DNA from: Sabulitectum sp964604135
GTDB taxonomy: Bacteria > Fermentibacterota > Fermentibacteria > Fermentibacterales > JCC-6
DNA length: 26,113 nt
NCBI GenBank assembly: GCA_964604135.1
Contig: CAZRXU010000025.1
Coordinates: forward strand, 1-26,113
Reading direction: 5' to 3'
A program made the position numbers and the translations under genes. This document shows positions 15,479 to 23,590 of this stretch, piece by piece (the stretch's first letter is position 1; each line of letters begins with the position of its first letter). Below the pieces are notes generated by a model. It saw nothing but the letters and a program-made list of their open reading frames with translations, made no database searches and was not told the origin of the DNA.

Positions 15479-16546
15479 ATGAGTTGTTATCCATTCAGCG
15501 CAGTTGTGGGACAGGACAACGCGAAGATAGCCCTTATTCTTTCGGCGGTTGATCCCGGTATGGGAGGTGTTCTGCTTACTGGTCAGAAGGGTACCGGGAA
15601 ATCAACCCTGGTAAGGGCTTTTCCGGGAATACTTCCTTCACTTGAGGTTAACCGCTGCCCATACAACTGCTCGGCGGAAAACTCTGTTCTTTGCCCGGAA
15701 TGCAGCAGCGGGGAAAAGGAGAAGCACCTTCTGTATCCCCAGCTGGTTAATGTGCCTTTGGGCTGCGATGAAGCCAGCCTGCTTGGTGCCATCAGGATGG
15801 ATGCACTGCTTAGAGACGGCAAAGTAGAATTTGAACCTGGTCTTCTTGCAAAGGCGAACAACCAGGTGCTTTACATAGATGAGGTGAATCTTCTTCCTGA
15901 TCATGTTGCTGACAGCATTCTTGATTCTGCGGCATCTGGAGTGAATTCCATTGAGAAGGATAATGTTTCAATTACTCATCCGGCGAGATTTATCCTGATA
16001 GGCACCATGAATCCCGAGGAGGGAAGGCTCAGGCCGCAGATCCTTGACAGGTTTGCCTTGAGTGTACCAATTGAAACCGTTACCGGGTCTGAGCAGAGAA
16101 TAGAAATAATCAGCAGGGTTCTGGCTTTCAGTGAGAATCCCGCTGCCTTCAGCGATGCTTTCAGCAGCACTGATATAACAATTAAGCAGAGGATAGAGGT
16201 GGCGAGGAGTCGTCTCTCTCAAGTACAGATTCCTGTGTCAATGCTGGCAACTGTTGCAGGAGCCATGGCTGAGCTCGAGCTTGACGGCCAGAGGGCTGAT
16301 ATAGTCACTTTGAAGGCTGCAAAAGCACTGGCAGCATATCAGGGGGAAGACGCCGTGAACCTTGAAGGCTTGCAGGTAGTTGCCCCTCTTAGTGTTGGCC
16401 ACAGAACCAGGCAGGGGGGGTACCGGAATGCGCCGGAGGAACAGGAGATAAAACAGGCGCTGAAAGATGCTTACTCCCGGTTCGGTGGAAGAAAAGACTC
16501 CGGCAGAATGTGGTCATTCTCCGAAGCAATCGGTATTGAGGAGTGA
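15479..16546 (+). CDS. Magnesium/cobalt chelatase-type AAA+ subunit I (ChlI/BchI-like)
   Basis: A 355-residue AAA+ ATPase of the chelatase I family, which forms the ATP-driven ring that inserts Mg2+ or Co2+ into tetrapyrroles with subunits D and H. Visible are Walker A GQKGTGKST (35-43), Walker B VLYIDEVNLL (130-139), sensor 1 IGTMNPEEG (174-182) and the arginine-finger region LRPQILDRF (184-192). Between Walker A and B there is a Cys cluster C60-x3-C64-x7-C72-x2-C75, expected to bind zinc or a similar metal, which I associate with non-photosynthetic members. Start ATG 15479 is chosen for AAGGTGG 4 nt upstream; an ATG at 15458 would add seven residues. The D subunit follows with a 4-nt overlap (GTGA), so the two are translationally coupled. 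No tetrapyrrole pathway gene or H subunit lies in the window, so the substrate is unknown. Confidence 0.88.
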   Translation: MSCYPFSAVVGQDNAKIALILSAVDPGMGGVLLTGQKGTGKSTLVRAFPGILPSLEVNRCPYNCSAENSVLCPECSSGEKEKHLLYPQLVNVPLGCDEASLLGAIRMDALLRDGKVEFEPGLLAKANNQVLYIDEVNLLPDHVADSILDSAASGVNSIEKDNVSITHPARFILIGTMNPEEGRLRPQILDRFALSVPIETVTGSEQRIEIISRVLAFSENPAAFSDAFSSTDITIKQRIEVARSRLSQVQIPVSMLATVAGAMAELELDGQRADIVTLKAAKALAAYQGEDAVNLEGLQVVAPLSVGHRTRQGGYRNAPEEQEIKQALKDAYSRFGGRKDSGRMWSFSEAIGIEE

Positions 16547-18435
16547 TACCCCAGTTCCAGAAGGATGCCGTTCTAGCCGCTTCCCTGCTTGCCATTGACC
16601 CCAGGATTGGCGGGCTCGTACTAAAGGGAGCCCCTGGCACCGGTAAATCGCTTTTGCTTAACGCTTTCTCCAATTGGACGCGGTCTGTTAGAATCCCCCT
16701 CGGATCTGAAATGGAAGCCCTGACCGGCAGTGTGGACATTGAGCTTTTGCTTTCGAAGGGAGAAGTTCACAAAAGGGCAGGGCTTCTGAGTGAAGATGCT
16801 GAAGCAGTTTTGCTCGTTGAGCATCTTGATCTCTTTAATGACGATATTCAAGACATGATACTTTCGTGTGGAAAACCTGTACTGGCTACGGTTTCAGGCA
16901 GTGAAGAGCTAAGGGGACGCCTGCTGGACAGGTTCGGCCTGTGTGTACAGATGGAAACCCTTCTTGAACCGGAGAAAAGGTTTTGTGTTCTTGCCGGTCA
17001 CTTCATCAGTGAAGTTACCGAGACTCCCGCCGGGATGATAGAAGAAGCTTCTGAGAGACTAAGTCAGGTAAGGATACCTGGCTGGTATGCCAGGGCCTGC
17101 GTATTTACCTGTTCGGCTTTAAGAATCGTAGGACACAGGGCGGAAGTAGCTCTGTTCCGCTCCGGGATCGCCTTTGCATCATTGCTGGGGAGTTCAGTGC
17201 TGGAGAAGGAGCATCTTGGAGTCGTTGCTCCCATGGTTCTTGGACACAGGTCTGCAGGTGAATCCGGGGGATTCCCGGAAAAACCGGAAATTGTAAAAGC
17301 AGTTGATTTTGCCTGTGAAATGGCCAGGAGAGGGGAAAAAGAGATCATCTCCAACCGTATGCAGGAACTCACCGACAGAATTCTGGCTCAAGTTAGTAAC
17401 TCTGTCAGAAATGCCCCTGCAAGTACTCAGATCAGGGGTCTTGATTACAGGGAACAAAAGGTTGGAGTTCTTGGAAAGCTATCCCAGCAGATGCGAAACA
17501 GGTTTTTCAGGGAAGTTAAAATGTTCTCCACAGGGAAGAACTCATCCGGTGCAGGCAGTGGTTCAGAATCAAACCGTATGCAGGTAGACAACCATTCAGG
17601 AAGACCGGTCAAACCAGTCAAGGCTGAAGCTATCAGAGAGATGAACCCAATTCTGTCTGTAAAAGCAGCAGCGATGGATGGCAGGAGGCTACCCATAGTG
17701 CCCCTGGAGAAGCGATACTGGCGAAAATGGCAGACCGCTTCCAAGCCCAGGGCTGTATGCATGCTTACTGTGGATGGCAGCAGGTCATCACAGGAGTATC
17801 TGGGAGATCTGGGTTATATCCTGGACGGACTGTTCAATGAAGTTTTTCACAGGTCTTCCCGGGTAGGGCTTGCCGTAATAAGAAACGGGAGGGCGGTAAT
17901 GCATTTTGCTCCCACAAGGAACAGACTCCGGGTCTTCGGCAGGCTTAATGATCTTCGACCGGGTGGGGCAACACCCCTTGATGAACTGCTTTCGATAGCC
18001 GGTAACGAACTGCGCCGCAGTTCCAGATCCAGCGCAGAGCAGCGTTTCATCATTCTTCTCTCAGACTGTTTTCCTGAGCCTGTTCCTGTTGGCGATATAT
18101 GGAACAGCAATATCTACGGCAGGGTTAGAAGGCAGGCTGTAAACCTGGCAAGGCAGCGGATTCCGGTGCTGGTGATAGATCCAATGCAGGTAAACAGGAA
18201 GACAGCAGAGACCTCGCCCGGGCGCAGACTGGGTAAGTTCATTGCCCACATCACAGGTGGTAAGCATGTTACATTCGCAAAGGAATCACAGTACGATATT
18301 TTCGGGGCATTGAAAGAGTCCGCCTTAAAACCTAAACTGGTCTCCCTGGATTCGCAGAACGATAACACTGGATTTGGTTTACCTTCAGGGAGCGACTCAC
18401 TTGTTAAACTCCTGAGACAGATGGATTCACTGTGA
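16543..18435 (+). CDS. Chelatase-type subunit D: AAA+ domain plus von Willebrand factor A domain
   Basis: A 630-residue partner of the preceding subunit I. An AAA+ domain (1-240) keeps Walker A GAPGTGKS (29-36), but Walker B reads LLVEHLDL (90-97), with E-H in place of D-E, so hydrolysis is probably lost as in other D subunits. The end of the AAA+ module mirrors subunit I (APMVLGHRSAGESGG versus APLSVGHRTRQGGY). A linker (about 290-400) is Ser/Gly- and Lys/Arg-rich rather than the acidic proline-rich linker of classical ChlD. The C-terminal vWA domain carries MIDAS D411-G-S413-R-S415, T477 in GGATPLDEL and D508 in LLSDCF, all expected for Mg2+-mediated contact with subunit I. It starts at GTG 16543, overlapping the preceding stop. 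A short hairpin follows at 18540. Confidence 0.85.
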   Translation: MIPQFQKDAVLAASLLAIDPRIGGLVLKGAPGTGKSLLLNAFSNWTRSVRIPLGSEMEALTGSVDIELLLSKGEVHKRAGLLSEDAEAVLLVEHLDLFNDDIQDMILSCGKPVLATVSGSEELRGRLLDRFGLCVQMETLLEPEKRFCVLAGHFISEVTETPAGMIEEASERLSQVRIPGWYARACVFTCSALRIVGHRAEVALFRSGIAFASLLGSSVLEKEHLGVVAPMVLGHRSAGESGGFPEKPEIVKAVDFACEMARRGEKEIISNRMQELTDRILAQVSNSVRNAPASTQIRGLDYREQKVGVLGKLSQQMRNRFFREVKMFSTGKNSSGAGSGSESNRMQVDNHSGRPVKPVKAEAIREMNPILSVKAAAMDGRRLPIVPLEKRYWRKWQTASKPRAVCMLTVDGSRSSQEYLGDLGYILDGLFNEVFHRSSRVGLAVIRNGRAVMHFAPTRNRLRVFGRLNDLRPGGATPLDELLSIAGNELRRSSRSSAEQRFIILLSDCFPEPVPVGDIWNSNIYGRVRRQAVNLARQRIPVLVIDPMQVNRKTAETSPGRRLGKFIAHITGGKHVTFAKESQYDIFGALKESALKPKLVSLDSQNDNTGFGLPSGSDSLVKLLRQMDSL

Positions 18436-18539
18436 GAGATCAGGAGGTTTGAAACTACAGTGAAGCTATGCTGTGATCTATCCTCGTGATCCGTAGGCTG
18501 ACACCGGAAGTGTGTATGATTTTTCTTCATTACCGTGCT

Positions 18540-18562
18540 ATTCTACATCAAGCAAGTAGAAT
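18540..18562 (+). terminator. Hairpin after the chelatase genes
   Basis: A perfect 7-bp stem ATTCTAC/GTAGAAT (18540-18546 with 18556-18562) around a 9-nt loop, about 105 nt after the subunit D stop and just before the promoter of the next gene. There is no T-tract after it. Weak terminator candidate, or part of the control region of the next gene. Confidence 0.3.
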
Positions 18563-18567
18563 CATCC

Positions 18568-18596
18568 TTGACATTCTATATCAGCAGAGTTAAAAT
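18568..18596 (+). promoter_or_regulatory. Strong sigma-70-type promoter of the AAA_14/DUF4143 gene
   Basis: TTGACA (18568-18573), exactly 17 nt, TAAAAT (18591-18596): eleven of twelve consensus bases. Transcription would begin near 18602-18604, almost at the AGGAGG (18603-18608) in front of GTG 18614, so the mRNA leader would be only about 10-12 nt. Confidence 0.7.
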
Positions 18597-18613
18597 TCAA
18601 GCAGGAGGTTGTT

Positions 18614-19915
18614 GTGAAGAGAATTCTTGAAGAGCAGCTGCTTGCGTGGAAAGGTTCCAGCCGGCGCAAACCACTTGTTCTTCGAGGGGCCAGGCAGGTT
18701 GGTAAAACATGGCTTGTGGAGAATGTTCTTGCCTGTGAGTTTGATAATGTTGTGAAAATTGATTTTGAAAAGAAGAGAGCTTTTCGTTCATACTTCGAAG
18801 ATGATTTGGACCCGGTAAAAATAGTCAACTATCTGGAACTGGCCACGGAGGCCATTACCCCGGAGCGAACTCTTCTGTTTTTCGATGAAATACAGGCATG
18901 CCCCAGGGCCATTATGGCTCTCAGATACTTTTACGAAGAGATGCCTGAACTTCATGTTGTTGCTGCAGGGTCTCTGCTGGAATTTGCTTTCAGTGAAATA
19001 TCGGTGCCGGTTGGCAGAGTTCAATACATGCAGGTTTATCCTCTGTCATATTTTGAATATCTGCTTTCAGTTCGTGGTAAACTGCTGGCTGATGAATCAC
19101 TTAAACATCCGAGTGCCGTGAGCGGGCATATTCAGAACATGCTTCTGGAAGAATTGCGTCAGTACTTATTTATCGGCGGAATGCCTGAATCTGTGAAGAC
19201 ATGGCGCAGTACAAAATCAATGGTCGAAGTTTTCGAGGTCCAGTCGGAAATACTGAATTCGTACAGGGATGACTTCCTGAAGTACAAACCTCGGGTAGAT
19301 TCAAGTTGTCTTGATGCTGTTTTTTTAAGTGGTGCCAGAATGGTCGGGGAGCAACTGATATACACTAAACTGGATCCCGGTCACAGTGGTCAGACCAACC
19401 GCAGGGCGTTTGACCTGCTGGTGAAGGCAAAAGTTTTGAACAAAATACCTTCATGCAATCCCTCGGGTATTCCTCTGGGAGCAACTGCCAGTCAGAAAAA
19501 ATTCAAGGCCTCTTTTCTGGATGTTGGGCTGATGCAGAGGCTTTGTGGTGTACCTGCGGATACAGAGTTGCTGCAGAAGGATTTACTGTCTGTTTACAGA
19601 GGGAAGCTGGCAGAGCAGTTTGTAGCCCAGGAATTGCTGGTATACCATGGCCCTGATCTTTATTACTGGGCGCGGGATGCCCGGGGAAGCAGCGCGGAAG
19701 TGGATTACCTGCTGTCATGCAACGGGAAAATATATCCGGTTGAGGTAAAATCCGGCTCAGGCGGAAGCCTGAAGAGCATGCACATGTTGCTGCGGACTTA
19801 TCAGAATTGTCCCCGGGGTCTTGTTCTGTACAGCGGTGAGTACAAACTTCTTCCGGAGCAGAAACTGGAGTTTCTGCCGTTGTACAGTGTCGGGGCACTG
19901 TGCAATCGTGAATAG
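18614..19915 (+). CDS. AAA_14 ATPase with C-terminal DUF4143 (nuclease-like) domain
   Basis: A 433-residue protein of the widespread AAA_14 + DUF4143 family, whose cellular role is not established. The ATPase domain (about 15-150) has Walker A GARQVGKT (25-32), Walker B TLLFFDE (86-92) and sensor AAGSLLEF (117-124). The SEILNSYRDDFLKY stretch opens the second half. Near the C-terminus, Asp364 in SAEVDYLL, Glu377 and Lys379 in VEVKSG form a D-(x)n-E-x-K signature typical of PD-(D/E)xK folds, as usual in DUF4143. Start GTG 18614 has an exact AGGAGG 5 nt upstream. It has its own strong promoter and is flanked by unrelated genes. These proteins occur as accessory, often horizontally moved genes, in some cases near mobile elements; here no such element was seen. 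Confidence 0.88.
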   Translation: MKRILEEQLLAWKGSSRRKPLVLRGARQVGKTWLVENVLACEFDNVVKIDFEKKRAFRSYFEDDLDPVKIVNYLELATEAITPERTLLFFDEIQACPRAIMALRYFYEEMPELHVVAAGSLLEFAFSEISVPVGRVQYMQVYPLSYFEYLLSVRGKLLADESLKHPSAVSGHIQNMLLEELRQYLFIGGMPESVKTWRSTKSMVEVFEVQSEILNSYRDDFLKYKPRVDSSCLDAVFLSGARMVGEQLIYTKLDPGHSGQTNRRAFDLLVKAKVLNKIPSCNPSGIPLGATASQKKFKASFLDVGLMQRLCGVPADTELLQKDLLSVYRGKLAEQFVAQELLVYHGPDLYYWARDARGSSAEVDYLLSCNGKIYPVEVKSGSGGSLKSMHMLLRTYQNCPRGLVLYSGEYKLLPEQKLEFLPLYSVGALCNRE

Positions 19916-19974
19916 CTGTTTTTGTGCAGCCTGAATCATAATGGCAGATCAGCAGGATGGCGGATACAGGAACC

Positions 19975-20002
19975 TTGAAAAAAAAACGTAATATGGTATT
20001 CT
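19975..20002 (+). promoter_or_regulatory. Putative promoter of the Lon-like protease operon
   Basis: TTGAAA (19975-19980), a 16-nt spacer and TATTCT (19997-20002), four of six for the -10. The predicted start near 20009 leaves a leader of about 40 nt to ATG 20049, which has its own ribosome binding site; an upstream GTG at 20013 would be leaderless. Confidence 0.4.
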
Positions 20003-20048
20003 ATGATGCACAGTGGAAAGTTACTTCTTCATCCTGGAAGGTCGGAAA

Positions 20049-22430
20049 ATGGAAATCAAGTCTCTTAAGCCCTCCGAACTCAGATGGACATGTCCTCCTG
20101 ATATGTTTGATTTTGATAAAAGCAGTGAACTGGAACCGTCAAAGGAAATAGTAGGCCAGAACAGAGCTGTAAGGGCGGTGAAGCTTGGGCTTGAAATTCC
20201 CAACAGCGGGTACAATATGTTTGTCACCGGTGTTTCCGGAAGCGGCAGGGAAACCACGGTAAAAAGAATTCTTGACCAGATAGATACAAGCACAGACAAG
20301 CTGACAGACCTGTGCTATGTGTACAACTTCGATGATTCAACAAGGCCGCGTGCTCTTGTTTTTCCCGCAGGAGAGGGCAAACAGTTTAAGGAAGGGCTGG
20401 AACTGTGTGTTGAACTTCTGAAGAAAAATATTCCAGTGGTTCTTCACAGTGAAAGCACTGCTGCAGAGAAAGGCTCCCTGCTGGAGAGTTTTTCCCGGCA
20501 GAAAAAAGAGAAGATGGAAGGAGTTGAGAAAGCTTCTGTAGAGGCTGGTTTTGCCGTGGTGAGTATTCCCACTGGTTCCGGGCAAAGCAGACCGGATGTT
20601 CTTCCTGTAATAGATGGAAAACCATATACCTACGAGGAGCTACAGCAGCTGGCTGCAGAAGAGAAGATTACACAGGAAAAGCTGAAAGAGTACAGAACCC
20701 AGCATACGGAGCTATTCAAATTGCTTACGTCTGCCGTGAGGCACGCTCAGTCTGTGGAGATAAAAGCACAGGTGGAAATAGAGAAGCTGTTCCGCCGAAT
20801 ACTGAAACCAACGGTTACCGGTATTTTAGACAGGCTTACCGGTCTTGGTGATGATGAATCGGCGGAGTACGTAAAAAGAGTGGCAGAGACAATACTTTCC
20901 AATATCAGTGTTTTTGCCGCTAATTCAGAGGAAGCAGACCCCTACGTAATTTTTGAAGTGAATCTGATCGTTGATAATTCTGAATGCAAAAAGCGTCCTG
21001 TTGTTGTAGAACAGTTTCCAGACGTGGTAAGGCTTTTCGGTAACATTGACAGAGTTGTGATCGACAACAAACCATACAGCGACCACACCATGATAAGAGC
21101 CGGTTCATTTCTTCGGGCCAACGGTGGTTATCTGATAATCAATGCCATGGATGTTGTTCGCCAGCCAGGTCTGTGGCAGACGCTGATTCAAACTGTTCGC
21201 AACAGAACAGTAATAACAAGGCCCAACGAGATTACACGGGCATTCATGCCAGTTGAACTTCAGCCCGAGCCTATTGATGTCGACATAAAGGTGATTCTTA
21301 TAGGGCCTGGATGGTTGTATTCCACGCTTGCCACTCAGGATCCTGATTTCGGATATCTTTTCAGGATCAGAGCTGATTTTGATGACAGAATGGAACTTAA
21401 CGAAGAGAACATCCATGATTTCGCAGGTGTTATTGCCTACATCTGCCAGTCGGAATCTGTTCATCCGCTTAACAGAGATGCCATGGCTGCCATAGCCGAA
21501 CAGGCTGTACGGCTTACAGGCCGGCATGATCGGATATCACTGAAGTTTAACACGGTTGCTGATTATGTGAGGCAGGCTTCTTACTGGGCTACTCAGGAGG
21601 GCAGAGATACTGTGACATCTGAAGATGTTGCAAAAGCCATCAGGGAAAAAGAGTTCAGGCTTAGTCTCGGTGAAGACTACGCCACAGACAGAATTCTGGA
21701 AGATCAGGTTATGGTTGATACAGACGGTGTTGCAGTTGGTCAGCTCAACGGTCTTGCCGTGTATTCCGGTGCCGATCATTCCTTTGGTCTGCCAAGCAGG
21801 ATAACCGCTACGGTCAGCCCGGGAGTTGAAGGGATTGTTAATGTAGAGCGTGAATCTGAAATGTCCGGCCGTATTCACACAAAGGGTGTTTACGTAATTA
21901 CAGGCTTTTTCCGTGAGCATTTTGCCTCCGACTATCCACTGTCCCTTTCAGCTGGGATTGTTTTTGAACAGAGTTACGGCGGTGTTGATGGTGACAGCGC
22001 CAGTTCAACAGAGCTGTATGCCCTTCTTAGTGCATTGTCCGGTGTACCGCTTCGTCAGGATCTGGCTGTTACAGGTTCGGTAAACCAGCACGGAAAGATA
22101 CAACCCATTGGCGGGGTTAACTACAAAATTGAAGGTCACTTTAAAATATGCAGACACAGGGGGCTTACAGGTACCCAGGGAGTTATTATTCCACAATCAA
22201 ATGTGGTCAATCTTCAGTTGAACCGCGAAGTAATACAGGCTGTTGAAAAGGGTAAATTCCACATCTACCCTGTTTCAACAATTGAAGAGGGTATTTCCCT
22301 TCTTACAGGCATGGAAGCCGGTCGAAGAAGCGAACACGGAACCTACCCTGTAGACACAATACTGGGTATGGCAGACAGCAGATTACGGCAGATGGCTGAA
22401 ACAGTAAGGGATTTTGGAGGAAGACACTGA
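20049..22430 (+). CDS. Lon-like ATP-dependent protease (AAA_32 / YcbZ-like, peptidase S16)
   Basis: A 793-residue Lon-related protease. The P-loop GVSGSGRETT (61-70) has Arg where Walker A normally has Lys. A long charged helical insertion follows (about 130-290). The C-terminal S16 protease domain contains catalytic Ser650 in VDGDSASSTELYALLSAL and Lys693 in GGVNYKIEG, separated by the typical AVTGSVNQHGKIQPIGG, so the Ser-Lys dyad is intact. The whole resembles E. coli YcbZ-type proteins in domain order, not canonical Lon, which has a different N-terminus. Role: degradation of damaged or regulatory proteins in the cytoplasm. ATG 20049 (GGAAGG upstream) is preferred over GTG 20013. It heads a tight operon: the next gene overlaps its stop by four nucleotides. 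Confidence 0.88.
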   Translation: MEIKSLKPSELRWTCPPDMFDFDKSSELEPSKEIVGQNRAVRAVKLGLEIPNSGYNMFVTGVSGSGRETTVKRILDQIDTSTDKLTDLCYVYNFDDSTRPRALVFPAGEGKQFKEGLELCVELLKKNIPVVLHSESTAAEKGSLLESFSRQKKEKMEGVEKASVEAGFAVVSIPTGSGQSRPDVLPVIDGKPYTYEELQQLAAEEKITQEKLKEYRTQHTELFKLLTSAVRHAQSVEIKAQVEIEKLFRRILKPTVTGILDRLTGLGDDESAEYVKRVAETILSNISVFAANSEEADPYVIFEVNLIVDNSECKKRPVVVEQFPDVVRLFGNIDRVVIDNKPYSDHTMIRAGSFLRANGGYLIINAMDVVRQPGLWQTLIQTVRNRTVITRPNEITRAFMPVELQPEPIDVDIKVILIGPGWLYSTLATQDPDFGYLFRIRADFDDRMELNEENIHDFAGVIAYICQSESVHPLNRDAMAAIAEQAVRLTGRHDRISLKFNTVADYVRQASYWATQEGRDTVTSEDVAKAIREKEFRLSLGEDYATDRILEDQVMVDTDGVAVGQLNGLAVYSGADHSFGLPSRITATVSPGVEGIVNVERESEMSGRIHTKGVYVITGFFREHFASDYPLSLSAGIVFEQSYGGVDGDSASSTELYALLSALSGVPLRQDLAVTGSVNQHGKIQPIGGVNYKIEGHFKICRHRGLTGTQGVIIPQSNVVNLQLNREVIQAVEKGKFHIYPVSTIEEGISLLTGMEAGRRSEHGTYPVDTILGMADSRLRQMAETVRDFGGRH
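22416..22420 (+). promoter_or_regulatory. Ribosome binding site supporting a CTG start
   Basis: GGAGG lies inside the end of the Lon-like gene, 6 nt before CTG 22427. No ATG, GTG or TTG in the right phase is placed behind it, so it argues that the next gene begins at CTG. Confidence 0.6.
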
Positions 22431-23590
22431 AAAAGGTAGCTTCTTTCAGCTGGGGGGAACTTGAGGCCGATGGTTCAAATGTTGGCGACAGCGTAATTCT
22501 TAAAACGCAGTTTGATGCTTTTAAAAAAATGGGTGTAAAGACTGGTGTATTATCTGCAGACCCGAAGCGCACTAGGCGAAGGTATTCCGGCATTAAGTGT
22601 TTCAGTGTATCAGACGGCAGGTTGAAAGCAATTATTAGGGCTGTAATGTGGTGTGATATTGTTGTGGTTGGTGGTGGTGAACTGGTGCAGGATGTCTCTT
22701 CACTTTTTTACACTCCCTTCAATCTGCTTCCACTCTTTCTGGCTTTTCTTTTTAGAAAAAAGTCATTTGCCTGGGCTGTGGGAATAGGTCAGATGCATGA
22801 ACTCGCTCCCCTTACACCGTTGCTGGTCAGAATTGCCCTGTGGTTTCCCAGTGGTATTACCGTTCGAGACAGAGGTTCTTTCAATGTGCTTCACCGGTTG
22901 GGATTCCGTGAGCCGGAAATGATTCTTGCTGCCGATTCCGCACTTACCCTTTCAGATTACCCCAATGAAGTGAAAAAGCATGATATTCTGGGAGTTGCTC
23001 CAAGGAATGTTTTAAACAGATCGGGTAAGTTCTTTCCTTTGGAAATAAGGAAGAAGTTCAGAAACTACAGGGAGCCGGATCCGATGCCGGCAGCAGATGC
23101 GTGGGCAGGAATTCTTGATGCTTTCGCAGGCAAGTACAAGTCGGAAATCGTTATGTTTCCCTTTCATACAGGTTCATTGTCTAATAGCGATCATGAGTTC
23201 TGCGATCTGATAAAAAGCAGAATGAATCATTCTTCGCTGGTAAGGTTTGCCGATCCTGCAAAACCGGAAGAATTCACAGATATGATATCACAGTGCAGAG
23301 TGTTTGTAACAACACCGCTGCACGGTGCGATACTGTCGGTTGTTACAGGTACGGTTCCGGTGTCTGTTTCCTATGCCAGCAAGTGTTCCAGATTTATGGA
23401 GCAGGTTGAACTGGAAGACTACCTGATTGCAGAGAAACCGGGTATTCCGAACAAGAGCGTGGCAGCTACCATTGAAAGAGCATGGATGAACTCTGAAAGT
23501 GTGGTGGAACGGATGGTGCCCGTACGGGAGAAACTCGTTCAGCGGGCGGGGAAAACAGCCGAACACTTCAGAGCGGTTTTCAATATATGA
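22427..23590 (+). CDS. Polysaccharide pyruvyl transferase family protein (CsaB/WcaK-like), probable CTG start
   Basis: A 387-residue protein if translation starts at CTG 22427. The N-terminus then reads (M)KKVASFSWGE...SNVGDSVIL, matching the family's opening strand and the N-x-GD nucleotide/acceptor loop (N18, G20, D21); starting at the first ATG, 22529, would drop these 34 residues. Other family marks are GGGELVQD (82-89), GIGQMHELAPLT, ITVRDRGSF, the ADSALTL strand, and LHGAI with His299 followed by VSYASKCSRFMEQ. The enzymes transfer pyruvyl groups to sugars of cell-wall or exopolysaccharides; many family members have untested functions. GGAGG sits 6 nt before CTG, and the CTGA overlap with the preceding stop couples it to the Lon-like gene. 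The stop overlaps the next start (ATGA). Confidence 0.78.
   Translation: MKKVASFSWGELEADGSNVGDSVILKTQFDAFKKMGVKTGVLSADPKRTRRRYSGIKCFSVSDGRLKAIIRAVMWCDIVVVGGGELVQDVSSLFYTPFNLLPLFLAFLFRKKSFAWAVGIGQMHELAPLTPLLVRIALWFPSGITVRDRGSFNVLHRLGFREPEMILAADSALTLSDYPNEVKKHDILGVAPRNVLNRSGKFFPLEIRKKFRNYREPDPMPAADAWAGILDAFAGKYKSEIVMFPFHTGSLSNSDHEFCDLIKSRMNHSSLVRFADPAKPEEFTDMISQCRVFVTTPLHGAILSVVTGTVPVSVSYASKCSRFMEQVELEDYLIAEKPGIPNKSVAATIERAWMNSESVVERMVPVREKLVQRAGKTAEHFRAVFNI

Noticed and set aside
15475..15480. TATAAT as -10 box
   Set aside because: It overlaps the chelatase I start codon and has no -35 at the right distance.
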